Notes: generated by a model not told the origin, from the letters alone. A stretch of DNA of 64,000 nt from Punica granatum (GCF_007655135.1 NC_045132.1:7006001-7070000), one strand, 5' to 3'. Shown: positions 1-11,300, counted from the stretch's first letter. Made by a program: numbers and translations.

Positions 1-591
1 TCCAACCCGGATGAATCTTTTCTGAGAAAAAACTTTCATCGTTCTTCTCACCTGCAAGTTCCATTAACGGGTCATCTAGTCCCTTTTTTTCCCCTCTTCT
101 CTTTTCTGCTTTTCCTTAAGCGTGTTGTCGGGGGAAGTCTGTTCTACTGGTACACAAGCCAACCACTTGGTTAGGCTAACACGCGGGGTGCTTCTCAAAG
201 CCACGGTGCCGAGATGATGGGTGTTGATGAACCTGTCACGTCTGGCATCCTGCAATGATATCTGCCATTGCATTGAAAACAAGGAGGAGAGGGTATGCTT
301 CGAGTTTAATTTGACAATTGAAGGGACGACCAGAAAGAAGTTAATGGCATGGCATGCCAAGTTAAAATGGCTCATTACCTGAATGCGTTCTGCCTGTCAT
401 TCATCCCTCGGCCTACAAGTGTCCGGTCGATATTGGTCCTCCTTAGGAGGAAAATTGCCCGAGGAATGATGATTTTGTTTTCCTACTGAAATTGGCACAT
501 TGATTTGATGGACTCGAAGCCATAGTTCGGGTTCCGTGGGGGGCAATTATACGTACAAGGTACAGTGCCCGTGCGCTATCTCGTCTTTTTT
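1..591. other. Intergenic, no gene recognised
   Basis: No reading frame here has recognisable domains. A 99-codon frame on the - strand (76-375) has no family resemblance that I can see. The stretch may be the end of a gene outside the window, but nothing supports that. Confidence 0.4.
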
Positions 592-940
592 GTTTTCTTT
601 TTCCCCTTTTGGAAGATAGAGAAACTAAACAATGAACATACTGACATCGAAAGATCCAAAAGATTCTGTCAATGTATCATTTCTAGATCCAATGGAATTC
701 ATAGGCATAGGAAGAAGCCCTATTGGATAGAAATTTTTTCTTTTGACCATATTTCGATTATTAATACGATATATAAGGACCGCTATTACAGATAGTACTA
801 TATCATTGATCATGAAATATCGATTACGTGTTGAACCTTGTGAATTACTTGAAAATATGATACTCCAAATTCGGGGTTCCAAGATTTTTATGAAACGTTC
901 TTGGTGAAAAAAATGTGAATGAAAGATCCCACTGAATTGA
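592..940 (-). pseudogene. ycf2: Nuclear-integrated plastid DNA: N-terminal fragment of ycf2
   Basis: On the - strand this reads as the N-terminal part of the plastid protein Ycf2, including the landmarks [25 protein letters not shown] and PMNSIG. The plastid gene encodes a very large essential protein linked to chloroplast protein import. Only about 115 codons are present. The fragment is not functional. Near 907-913 a T run (read on the - strand) has seven T where plastid copies, as I recall the gene, have eight, which shifts the frame. A stop codon lies at 625-627, after which similarity (the LYLPKG motif) continues to about 592. There is no Ycf2 start and no downstream part. The many substitutions suggest an old insertion. 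Transfer through mitochondrial DNA cannot be excluded. Confidence 0.85.
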
Positions 941-2257
941 TATTAATCCCTTCTCTTTCTGTTCTTGGGTGATTTCAAGTCCATCGTCAAGGGATGATAT
1001 AATTATATATGACTAGCTGGTGTTACCATGGAATTTGTCAGATTCTTTGCTTATTCAATATGCAAATCTGATCGATAAAAAACACTCATTTTTCGGTGAA
1101 TAGCAGGCTAATGCCCGATAAAATAAAATTAAAAGAACGAAATACGACAGCCCCTATAATGTTCCCGTCAAGGCCCAATGGCATTAACAAAAGAAGTCAG
1201 AGCATGCGCTAGATGGATCTGGTAGATAATTTACAATGATTATAGTAATGTTTAGCCATAATAGCCCTGAATATGGAGAAATTTTCAATGATCATATCTC
1301 CCGATGATATAAAGTTAACTGAAGTCAGTTTGATTCATTCACCAAAAAAAAAACAAAAAAAAAAAGCCAATGTGTTTCTTATAATTAGTAATAAAATCCA
1401 TACAGTTAACTATAGGTCAAGTTGACGTCCAAATAAAATTAATTTCAACCAATAACTGGAAAATATCCATGATCTTATCCGAAAAGAAAAAAACATAGGG
1501 CATTATTTACTTGTTTACACTTTGAGCAATCTTATTCATACTTTCTCGCAGACGCCATGTGGTTTCATTGTTGACAAAGGAAAAGGTGGTACCACCAGAA
1601 TTTTCTCGAATATTGACAGGCGGAGTTAGCCACATTCAATTAATCTTATCCAAAACATAAAAGCAAGCAGAAAATCTATATTCTATATATAATATATAAA
1701 AGTCAAAAGAGCGGAATCACAGAAACTCCATTTGAAAACTCACAATTCTTAGTAAGATATTCTAATCGCTTCATTTGATAACTCTCAATTTCACTTGAAT
1801 TGACATTTTATTTTTAGTTAAATAAACTTATACTATATCTTATTAATGTTATATTCAACAAATGCTAAAATATGTCCACATTGTTTACATGTATATAATA
1901 AATTATTTCTGAAAATTTTAAAATTTCATCGATAATCGAAAAAGAATCCATCAAAATACTTGATATGCTTCAAATTCAATGTGTTAAATTCCTATAAATA
2001 TTCGATAAAATTCATTTTATTCACCGTCTTTCTATTCGTTATTTCTTTCCTATGTACCTATACATATTACAATATTACGCTCTTTCTATATGCATATTGT
2101 TCGTTTTTTATATCTAGAATACATTTTTGTGTGATCATGATTTTATTTATGTGGATGCCTTTTATGTATTTTTATTTATATTCATTTATAAATCGCATGT
2201 ACCAATTATTTACTTTGTAAAAAAAAGAAAAATTGCCGCTTAATGCACGGGGATCAA
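941..2257. other. AT-rich intergenic DNA
   Basis: No gene is supported. An 86-codon frame at 1960-2220 is very rich in Phe, Tyr, Ile and Leu, as expected of random AT-rich sequence, and has no domain. Confidence 0.5.
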
Positions 2258-2430
2258 CTAGCTATCACAAATTAGTTCAAGACCTCTTTTCCCTTGAATT
2301 AGATCTCGAGTTAGAGACTTGTGAATGAAGAAAATTCATGATCAGAAGAATTTCATCTCTTAGTAGACTAATCTGCCTCGAACTCGATTAGTTGGTACGT
2401 ATTGGTTGGGCTCGGGTACCAAGTGCAAAG
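2258..2430 (+). repeat. tRNA-derived SINE, family B (diverged copy)
   Basis: The copy starts with a tRNA-like head (TTAGTTCAAGACCTC) and a decayed B box. It then has the family body (GAAGAAAATTCATGATCAG, CTTAGTAGACTAATC, CGATTAGTTGG). The same consensus recurs at about 8.1, 20.8, 27.9, 30.8, 34.0 and 35.7 kb. Ends and target duplications are not resolved. Confidence 0.6.
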
Positions 2431-2551
2431 ACCAAAAAACAAAAAGTTAAGTAGAGAACGTTTTGATTTGATCTAAGCCTTCACATACATCTTCATTTCA
2501 ATCTTTCTATACACATGGACGTGATTAAAAGCTTTCAAGGTGGTGTTTCAT

Positions 2552-2579
2552 TAATTAAATGCTTAATAGCATTTAATTA
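2552..2579. repeat. 28-bp perfect hairpin
   Basis: Two 12-nt arms (TAATTAAATGCT and its complement) flank the 4-nt spacer TAAT. It lies beside a GGTGTTTCATTAAT motif. The complement of DNA near 2790 reads similarly (GGTGTAAACTACTTAAT), so 2540-2800 may be a hAT-like MITE. I could not fix its ends. Confidence 0.45.
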
Positions 2580-2583
2580 GTTT

Positions 2584-2689
2584 CGAAATGACATATATAA
2601 GAAGTTGGGAAGAATGATAAGGATGAAAAAATATTTCGAAAAGACATGTATAAGAAGTGAGGAAGAATGATAAGGATTAGAAGATATTT
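2584..2689. repeat. Two-copy tandem repeat, 53-bp unit
   Basis: The units at 2584-2636 and 2637-2689 share CGAAA.GACAT.TATAAGAAGT and GAAGAATGATAAGGAT in register. Confidence 0.8.
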
Positions 2690-2739
2690 CTGTAGGAAGT
2701 AAGAATAATAAGTGAAAAATGACTTATTTCATTATGTTA

Positions 2740-3079
2740 AAATTTTTCACTTATCCATTAAGTGATTTTGGCTTAATGATTAAGTAGTTTACACCATCAT
2801 CTCTTATTTTCCCCACTTTCTCCCCTTTATTTTCTCTTATAAGTAATTTGTGACTGCCTTTTAATCATATAATTTATTAAGTTGAAACAACCACATATTT
2901 AAAATTATTTAAAATTTTTCACTTACTCATTAAGTGATTTTTTACTTAATGATTAGTTTACACCATCATCTCTTATTTTTTCCTCTTCCTCCCCTTTATT
3001 TTCTCTTTTAAGTAATTTGTAGCGACCTTTTAATCATACATTTTATTAAATTGGAAAAGCCACATATTTAAAATTATTT
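2740..3079. repeat. Two-copy tandem duplication, about 170 bp per unit
   Basis: The segments 2740-2910 and 2911-3079 abut exactly and align over their full length with scattered substitutions and small indels. Both start with AAAATTTTTCACTTA and end with CACATATTTAAAATTATTT. Confidence 0.85.
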
Positions 3080-4184
3080 TTCCTTTTGTTCACCCGAAAG
3101 GGAAAAAAAACTATTTTTTCGTTTAAGATTGTTAGAATTGGGCAGTTCAAGTCCCCTATGACGTATTAATTCCATTGTTGTCGGCAATGACAGTTATATT
3201 TTGTAATAATTAATATGGGGGTTTTCATCATAGATTCAGAGTACAAAACTTTTTTTAGTTAAAAAAAAAGATTTACAAATTTGAAAAATATCAAAATGGA
3301 AAATGATTTTGCTGGTGATGATTGGATTTGAGACCTCTTAATTTCTAGTCGAGAGTGATAATATAGCAGATACATCAAACTCCTTTCTCGAGCAAGAATC
3401 ATATTAGACTCAATTTAGGAAATAATTTAACCGATAAGTGGGGGAAGATCATGATGCTCAACAAACTCCATTGATTAGGAATGGAATCGGAAGACAAGAA
3501 TCATTGTGGCATGAGAATAAAAAGGAATCAGTCCAACTTCGAACTCTTTTGGCCGTTGACAAGAAGTCAAAGAGGGAGACAAAAGTGAAGTTGCCGGAAG
3601 TGGCGCGAACTGTTCAAACGCCAATTGGCGCGGTGGTGCGCGCGAGTAGAGAACACATGAGTAATGGGCCGCAATATGATTGATGATGAGGGTGCCAAAT
3701 ACTACCTTTTTCTTTTTGCTTTAAATCATGGAAGTGCGAGGGTTGAATTTTATTGCAGTGACACAGAACGTCGACTCAAAATTGAACTTAAAATGCACTC
3801 GAAGAAATTAATTGGACGGCATGCGCACGGACCGTAGTACAATTTAACCCGAACAAATAACCGAGGAGAAAACAAGCTAATTGATAAAGGAACTGTCAAT
3901 TTAATGGAGCCCCCACTGACAGTGTCCAATGATCCATTTCTTGATTGAGTGAAACTCTTCTCGGGCCACAAGTTTGAAAGCCATCATGAGACCTCACGAG
4001 ATGAATATCTTTTGAACTACCATGATAATAACATAAATAATATATTAATTAATTAACCCATCCCATAAAAGTAAAACTTGGAGCTACAAATTATGTTTTA
4101 GTCTGTTGGATTAAAAACTATATTCGGTAGGCGTCGGCTCGGCTCTGGTCATGACAGCTGTATTATTATTTTGGAGAGAGACAT
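3080..4184. other. Intergenic, upstream of the SABATH gene
   Basis: Frames at 3438-3683 (+) and 3750-3971 (-) show no known domain. This stretch presumably includes the distal promoter of the methyltransferase gene that starts at 4290. No other feature is seen. Confidence 0.4.
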
Positions 4185-4192
4185 TATAAAAG
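4185..4192 (+). promoter_or_regulatory. Probable TATA box of the SABATH gene
   Basis: TATAAAAG lies 98 bp upstream of the chosen ATG at 4290. That spacing would leave a leader of about 70 nt. An out-of-frame ATG at 4211 lies about 20 bp past the TATA box, so it is probably at or before the transcription start. Confidence 0.6.
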
Positions 4193-4289
4193 GAGAGGAA
4201 GTTAGGAACGATGGATGCTCTACAAACAATAGACCACTTTCCGATTAGCCCAAAGCCTGAGAGACTGAAAGGAGGAAGCAATCCGAAAA

Positions 4290-7200
4290 ATGGATGTGGA
4301 GAGTGTTTTTCACATGGCCGGAGGAGTTGGGGACACCAGCTATTCCAAGAACTCCTCTCTTCAGGTACGTACAATAGCATCTCTTCCCTCATGCTTATTT
4401 TGCTGGGGTTTCATTGGAAAACATATTCGTATAACCGTCTTTTCGACTCTCCGTTAAAACATCATGCTATATTCTATCGGGAAAGAAAAATCATCATGCA
4501 TGCTTTGTAAAGAAATTCATTAGTTTGCTCAAACTTAGCAGCTTAGCTTCCAAACTATATAGTATGATTGTACAATAATATATATCAGTCGGGTCATTCG
4601 TACCAAGTAAAAGCGAAGAGATTTTGGATAGTTATCTTCACCACCTTTCTTCCTTCACGAATCGGAAACAAACATGTGCAGAAGAAGGCCTCCGACATGG
4701 TCAAGCACATAACAATGGAGGCAGTCCAAGAAGTGTTCCTCTCCCTGAACAAGCCCAACAGCTTCGGCATGGCCGACCTGGGCTGCTCCTCGGGGCCCAA
4801 CACACTCTCCATCATCAAGGACATCATTAAATCAGTCGAAGAAGCCGAGGCATGCGGCGTCAACGTGAAGTTCCTCAACCAGTGTCCAACAATTACGACA
4901 AAGGAGTTCAGAGTTTACCTCAACGACCTCCCCACGAACGACTTCAACTCCATCTTCAAGGCCCTGCCTGATTTCCATGGGGAGCTCAAGAAATCCACGA
5001 GGAGAAGTGATCTGTACATTGCGGCTTCTCCTGGGTCGTTTTATGGGAGACTCTTCCCAAGTGGGAGCTTGCACTTTGTCTATTCATCCTACAGTCTGCA
5101 TTGGCTTTCCAAGGTATATATAACTAACTCTCCAACATTAAAAGCCTATCTTTCAGCTTCTAATTTTCTCATTTTTTCCACTTATAAGTCTTATATTAAG
5201 GGCTTGTTTGAATTGCAAGGGATAAAAGACTATGTATAAAGGATCATGATACAAATTTATACAATAATCATCCATAAGCCACCCCTTTGTTATCCTCCAT
5301 CCCCGTCATTCATACAAGCTCTTAGTCGAGAATAACAAGAAAAAGGAAAAAGGGTTACATTGCACTTTGCAAGACTAGTGAAATTCCATTTGAAATGCAA
5401 CTTGGGACATTTTAATTTTCCCCTTTAAGCCTCTCTGTAGATACATCTTGCAAAAGGAAAAAGCTTTTAGAATTAATATTGATATGACGACGGCAAGAAT
5501 GTGTTCGCTCCTCAAATATGGTCTTCATTCAAATCTTATTTGGAGAGACGGTGAAAAAGGTAATTCCATAAATGTACTTGAATAGGTGAAGCTGGCCTGC
5601 TGCTTGAACCGGTTTGTAGATGGATTAGACTTATTTCTTTTGCGATATTTAAGCTGGATTTTAGCGTAGTGTAGTCCCTGATCATCAAACTAACAAAAAT
5701 GAATTAAAAAGATGGTGTAGTGTAATGGTGCAGTCCTTATCTATTGATCTAAAGGTCGCAGGTTCGATAATTAGTGGGACTATCCATACCCCTTTATTAG
5801 TTATTTAGGACATCTCTTGCATTGAACTTGGTTTTGGACATCCTTGAAACCCAAAAAAATAACAAAAATGGAAAAAAAAATCACAAAAGGGTCTTATGGA
5901 TTGCTAGCTTTGGAAACCCCGATCATCACGCTTCCAGAAAAAGAAAAAAAGCTTCTTGGAATTGGATTGCTTTCATATGCTATGCATTATGTGGACCAAT
6001 ATGTGCTGCGTTCTTGTAGAGTGCATGTCCACTCGTTTTTTTGGTTTCTTTTCCAAGCATCACAAAATTTCCCTTTTTTTATTAACTATAAAGGAGATTT
6101 ATACGTCTAATACAATAAAATAAAATAAAATAAAGATAATAATTAAGGACACAAATAGTTTCACTAAGAATATCAAATGTAAAATTTCTTGATTACTAGG
6201 CGAAAACGTATACCACTGTGCTATACCCTCTTTTCTTAAGTCCTATCACATGATTTCAAGAAACCCGGGGATTAGGCCATCTTGCTCCTTAGGGGAAAGA
6301 CAATTCGATTGATGTTTTTAACGTGTACAACTGGTCAGGCCATCTTACACCATACTCCGCCCGTTTCCGAAGATAAAGTCAAAAGCAGATTATAAAAGCT
6401 CGGTCTCGAATTTTTGCTTTTTTTGTTTTTTTATCAGGTTTTCATTTTTCTTGTAGCTTTGGTCCTTTCTTAAGTCCTATCATATGATTTCAAGAACACC
6501 GGGATTAGGCCATCTTGCTCCTTAGGGTAAAGAGAATTCCGATTGATGTTTTCAACATGTACAACTGGTCAGGCCATCTTACACCGTACTCCGCCCATTT
6601 CCCAAGATGAGTCAAAAGCAGATTACACAAGCTCGGTCTCGATTTTTTGTTTTTCCTTCTTCGAGTGAAGGATCAGGTCTAGAAAGTTTACAACAACATT
6701 TGCTTTTCGCGGCCTAGGAATGTTCTAACCTCCAATTAATCTTTGCTAGGTTCCTCGAGCTCTATATGACGAGCAGGGTAAGTCCACTAACAAAGGATGC
6801 ATTTATATTTCGGAATCAAGCCCTCCAACCGTAGCACAAGCTTACCAAGCACAATTCCGAGAGGACTTCTCATCGTTCCTCCAGTTCCGATCCCAAGAGC
6901 TGATCCCTGGCGGTCAAATGGTGCTTATCTTGCTCGGAAGAAGAGGCCCTAACCACATCGACAGGGGCAACTCATTCTTCTGGGAAATACTGTCAAGATC
7001 ATTCTCCACGTTAATCCTAGAGGTTGGTGATGATTAATATTTTCTTTTTTTGGATAAGTAATTAATTTTTTCTTCTTACCAAAAAAACAGAAATTAATCC
7101 AGGGTTTTCGCTTTCACATGACGGTATATTCGTTCATTATTATCTGATGTGATTAGGGGGAGGTGGAGAAGGAGAAGCTAGACTCATACGGGGTGCATTT

Positions 7201-7504
7201 CTATGCACCTAGCAAGGATGAAATCGAGTCCGAGATAAAAAGGGAGGGATCTTTCGAGCTGACCCAGTTCGAGATGTTCGAGTTAGAGAGGGAAGAAAGC
7301 ATCAAAGGAGAGAGATACGGATGGGCAGTCGCTACAACGGTCCGGGCAGTACAAGAATCAATGATCAGGCACCACTTTGGGGATGGAATTGATTTGGACA
7401 AATTGTTCGGCATTTATGCTAGTATTGTTGATCAAGAAATGGCAAAAGAAGAGATTAGGGCTGTTACCTTTGTTTTGGTTCTTAGGAAGCTGGCGAAAGA
7501 ATAG
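4290..7504 (+). CDS. SABATH-family S-adenosylmethionine-dependent carboxyl methyltransferase (4 exons)
   Basis: SABATH enzymes methylate carboxyl groups of small acids such as salicylate, benzoate or jasmonate, or ring nitrogens, using S-adenosylmethionine. Exons are 4290-4364, 4682-5113, 6750-7022 and 7157-7504. All junctions are GT-AG in phase 0 and give 375 residues, a normal family length. Exon 1 ends in Gln25, a substrate-site residue in salicylate methyltransferases. Motif I ([10 protein letters not shown], Asp57 to Thr66), Asn106-Asp107-Leu108 and Ser144-Phe145 form the cofactor site. Tyr162, His165 and Trp166 line the substrate pocket. His165 sits where typical salicylate methyltransferases carry Met, so a benzoate- or jasmonate-type preference is possible; the substrate is inferred, not shown. 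Exon 4 carries EKEKLDS and YAPS, typical of the C-terminal cap. Intron 2 (1,636 bp) is filled with repeats. No internal stop or frameshift is seen. Confidence 0.88.
5197..5324. mobile_element. Small MITE in SABATH intron 2
   Basis: The left end, TAAGGGCTTGTTTGAATTG, is matched by the complement of the right end, TAAGAGCTTGTATGAATG. This gives imperfect terminal inverted repeats of about 18 bp around a 128-bp unit. There is no coding capacity. The target duplication is unclear. Confidence 0.5.
5708..5825 (+). repeat. tRNA-derived SINE, family A
   Basis: The head contains GTGTAGTGTAATGGTGCAG (A-box region) and a B box GGTTCGATAAT at 5761-5771. It is followed by the family body GTGGGACTATCCATACCCC and TTATTAGTTATTTAGGAC. 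Related copies lie at 6.2, 27.2 and 33.1 kb. It sits inside SABATH intron 2. Confidence 0.65.
6125..6240 (-). repeat. tRNA-derived SINE, family A (diverged, - strand)
   Basis: On the - strand it shows a head TAGCACAGTGGTATACG, CCTAGTAATCAAGAAATT, a decayed B box (CATTTGATATT) and the tail GTGAAACTATTTGTGTCC, in the same order as the 5.7-kb copy. Confidence 0.55.
6232..6656. repeat. Tandem duplication (about 190-bp homology, 234-bp offset) in SABATH intron 2
   Basis: The copies at 6232-6425 and 6466-6656 share TTTCTTAAGTCCTATCA, GATTAGGCCATCTTGCTCC, GTACAACTGGTCAGGCC and AAAAGCAGATTA with few differences. They enlarge intron 2 just before exon 3. Confidence 0.85.
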
Positions 7505-7532
7505 AAGGATGTCTATGAAATTAGGAAATTGT

Positions 7533-7584
<52 letters not shown>
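7533..7584 (+). repeat. Homopolymer run of 52 G followed by G-rich DNA
   Basis: The run begins 28 bp after the SABATH stop codon, in the probable 3' UTR. It grades into (GGGGGT)n-like sequence up to about 7620. The transcript would carry poly-G able to form G-quadruplexes. Such a long pure run can also be a sequencing or assembly error. Reading frames across it (poly-Gly, poly-Pro) are not genes. Confidence 0.9.
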
Positions 7585-7585
<1 letters not shown>

Positions 7586-7621
7586 GTGGTGGGTTGGGGG
7601 GGTGGGGGTGGGGGTGGGTGT

Positions 7622-8003
7622 TGGAAGAGAATTATAATCGATGTTGAAGTTTGCTAGATGAATTGACCAATATTTAATATGAATGATTGAATCAACGTAG
7701 GTTAATTCAGGTGGTTCGATACATATTACTCTTAAGTACGGGTTCGATTTAAGTCTTGTAAATAGAGAATATTTACGCATGGAAGAGTTTTATTCTTTAA
7801 TGAATTGACTTGGTTAAAAATATAGATTAACTGGGCTTGTAAATATCATGTGATATACACTAAAAAAATAATATGATTCATGGAATTGCTGACTTCTAAG
7901 ACTCTAAAGAGGCACATTGCTTTCAAAGGAGTTTCCAACGATAAGCTAATTGATGAAGCATGATAAGGTTTTTCCTTATTCTTGGGTCTCTTTTTTTTCG
8001 GTG
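7622..8003. other. Intergenic, downstream of SABATH
   Basis: AT-rich sequence with no gene or clear repeat. Part of it is presumably the SABATH terminator region. Confidence 0.4.
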
Positions 8004-8233
8004 TGTATCCTGATATCCGATTGTTTAATGGGCCTCGACTAATCTAGTTTGAGTCAAGGCAAGTATTCTGATATCCGAGAGTCTAACAGTCTCAACTAAT
8101 TTAGTTTGAGCCAGGATGATCCATTAAGGGATCAAGCTCTCTCAGTATGGATTTCTCCATTTATTAGATTCGAACCCGAAACCTTGATTAAGAGAAAGAA
8201 GCGTTGAATCGCTTGAACCAATTCATATTGGTT
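8004..8233 (-). repeat. tRNA-derived SINE, family B (- strand)
   Basis: On the - strand the head is TTGGTTCAAGCGATTCAACG. A good B box, GGGTTCGAATCT, follows, then the body GGAGAAATCCATACTGAGAG, CTTGATCCCTTAATGGATC and AACTAAATTAGTTGAGAC, and the tail TCGGATATCAG. The tail motif is repeated about 54 bp further on, so the tail seems duplicated. This is the best-preserved promoter head of the family in the window. Confidence 0.75.
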
Positions 8234-8253
8234 ATTCTTGGATCTCTTCAAAC

Positions 8254-8381
8254 AAAATTCAATTACAACATGTGAATTTCTTTCCATTTTTGGTGTCAAT
8301 TTGCGTTATTCTTGGGTCTCTTTGAACCAAGTAAATTGACACCAAAAATGAGAAAGAAAGTTACGTGTTGTAATTGATTTT
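8254..8381. repeat. Long hairpin: 49-nt arms, 30-nt loop
   Basis: The left arm is 8254-8302. The right arm, 8333-8381, is its near-perfect reverse complement (both share AATTACAACA.GT and TTTTTGGTGTCAATTT). The transcript would fold into a 128-nt stem-loop. It may be a foldback MITE or a small-RNA hairpin. Nothing in the sequence decides between these. Confidence 0.75.
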
Positions 8382-11300
8382 ATTTTTTTATTGAAATACG
8401 GGGCAGAAGCTTATTCAATAAAAATGACAATTAAGGACAAAGTTGAGGCAAGCAGACTGTCACAACTTCCCCAAACAACAATAGGTTAAGGCCGGGAGAG
8501 CAATGATTTAGCTTGTGAAGCCACCATATGAAGAGAAAGATGAGTAATTGGCAAGCCAGTCTATGTACATATTATTGCTTTGTACGTGTTGTATTCCAAC
8601 CATTCCGTCTTGTTTGAGGAGTCATTTCATATTTATTAGTAGATAGGCGTGTGCGTTGGACACGTAGTACGATTTATTAATGAAATCAGAATTACAATTT
8701 ATTATATAATTATGCATAATTGTAATTAATAAAGTACATAAATCATAAGGAGATGTTTGACATTATTTTAGTGACCAGTGTAATCTCTTCTTCATCGTGG
8801 ATTTCATCTAGTTATTTTTTTATGGATATGCCATTGTATATTCCTCACTTCTCTTCTCATGAAAAACTTTATGATAATTATATTTCAAATATAAAATTTT
8901 CATAAAAAGTTCATAAAAGACAAAAAAGAATTTCTACTTTTTTCTAGCTAAATATTTGATTTTCTTAATTTGAATATTTTGTGAGGTCAAATAAATTTTG
9001 ATTTCTGTTGGAAATTATATTTTTTAAAATTTATAATAAAATGAATCTCACTAGGCAGTGGTCATGTATCAAATAACCTGATGGCAAGCCACCTTAGTCC
9101 AATAAATTAATTTTCTACAAGAAAAATATGAATCCATGAGCTCTATTTTTGTTTAATCTTTCTATGGAAATTTCATCAACAAATATATTAATGATTTTGG
9201 TGAGAACTTTCTAATTTAATCTCAACAAAATTTTCATTGGTAAGTTGTTTGAACAATTTCTTATTTATAAAATATTTTGACATATTATCATATGAAATTT
9301 TGGTGAATATTTCGTCGAAAAATCTTGAGCTCATTTTAGATGAAATTTTTCCAAATAGTAATCCTTAGAAATGCTGAAAATTTCTTTACAATAACTATCC
9401 ATCTATATCACCCATCATAATCACTTTGGGATATACCTTACTTAAGCATGTTAACCTATTTAGACCATAGCAAAATATAAATCTTGAAATCAGTCCTATA
9501 TCGTAATGAAATGTCCATTTGTTTCCCAGAACAAGCTTTATATAATGAAAGCATGCACATCCTTGCAATTAATGTATTTGAAGATCACCTATTCCCAAAC
9601 CTAGATTTGTCGAAAACCCATTGACCTTCTGGATATAAAATGGTGCAAATCGAAATAAAAAAAGAAAAGGTTTTCTCTAGCAGAACATATTATTTTGTCC
9701 TTCTATCAGTTTAATGAACTCTTCAAAAATGAAAATATGCAGTTGATTAATTATAATTGATTGAATCTACGAAAAAATTTAATAGTTTATCCTCCAAAGA
9801 TAGCTAAACACCCATTGAATTTTAAATTTTGATTTGACAATTGATAAAAGAGTGTCTCACTAACAAATAAGAATAAGATATAACGGGTCGTTTCTAAATA
9901 ATGCATGAATGAAGAAAAATTGAGTTAAAAAAGTTCTAAGATGAAAAAGTTCCAAAACGATGGAAATAAAAGCTCATTGAAAATTTTCCCTGAAAACTCA
10001 TTGAAGTTGTAAAGAATAATATAAAACAAATTTGCTCAAGATATCGGAAAAGTACATCATCAAAAATATTAAAAAATATCAATCTATTTAATCGTTAAGT
10101 TCAAAAGGCAGGCATACTTAGATAGATATAATTGCATGTGTACATTTACCATTAATCACATCCCCCACAAATGATCGTCACAATCCTAGGGTATAAGGTT
10201 GCTTCCGCTTTTTCACCCATTCAAATATCAATCCTCACTCCCTAAAATGGACCTTTCGTAGGCACCAATTAAGTGCAGCCACATCAGCGTCTATTGGGGG
10301 GGAATTAAATTGCTAATGCAGCCACGCTGTTCCCATCAAATTTTGTTCTTCTCTCTCACATTATGACGCAACAGATTAATTGCGATCTGTTGACTCGCGC
10401 ACGAATACCATAATACAATCTTCTATTACCTGTTGTATCTACGAATACCAGGGAATAGGCTTCAAACTCGAATCAAATCCGAGATTGGGTAAAAGAACAC
10501 GGTAGCTCCAAAACTTTATTGATAATCCGAATAACTGTCTTCAATACTAGAGTTGTACAAAGCTTAAATAGAATTAAAAAGCCTAAATTGCACGAAAGAC
10601 ATAAACTTTTCCTAGAATTGCAAAAACACTCTAATAACATTAAAATGCCTGTTTGATGTCCTAAACGATGGAATTTGCCTTAAATCTCGTCATTTCAAGG
10701 CCGAAATAGGGTCGTCAGAACCTGTTTTTCTCAAGATATCGACTTGCCGCTTCTTCTACCACATCACATAATCTCTCCTTAAGGAAAATGCGATTCTCTT
10801 AAATAAAGAGTCCCCCAAATTTGCAAAACGTTGGGAAAAAGTTGCTTAAATTACTTGCCATACGATCGTCCTTATTTGGAAGAAAGATATTTTCTACGTA
10901 AATGTTGCAAGACATAGCGAAATTTCACGTTGTATCTTTCAAGAAAAGTGAAAGCAGTTCGATTGTCATTTTGAATGGAATTGGACTATTACCTCAAGAA
11001 TTGATGGCATTTAACATTATATCGAAATTGGACTATCCCTATGTTTTTCTCTCGATGCTTTGCAAAGCGTTGGGATAAATCGGCCCGGAGGAGCTTTTCT
11101 GAAGTCTTTAGAAAGTGTCAGTATAGATTGGTTTTAAGGCGATGTTTTGAAAAGAGTTGTCTTTTGTTTACCCTATTCTGACGTTTTTTTGTGTTTTTTC
11201 CAACCTTTTCGAAAGCATCGCTAAAACTGTTTATGCTGATGCTTCAAACGTCAGCCCTTGTCTTTTTCTTTTTAAAAATTCAAAGACTGAGCTAGAAAGT

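Noticed and set aside
4211..4510. 99-codon frame starting upstream of the SABATH ATG
   Set aside because: Out of frame with the gene, reads through exon 1 into intron 1, no domain; its ATG lies at or before the likely transcription start.
5761..5771. B-box sequences as evidence for tRNA genes (also 12197-12207 and 8171-8182)
   Set aside because: No cloverleaf can be formed around them. They are the promoter heads of SINEs.
7358..7780. Poly-Pro and poly-Gly reading frames
   Set aside because: They are translations of the 52-G run and have no coding support outside it.
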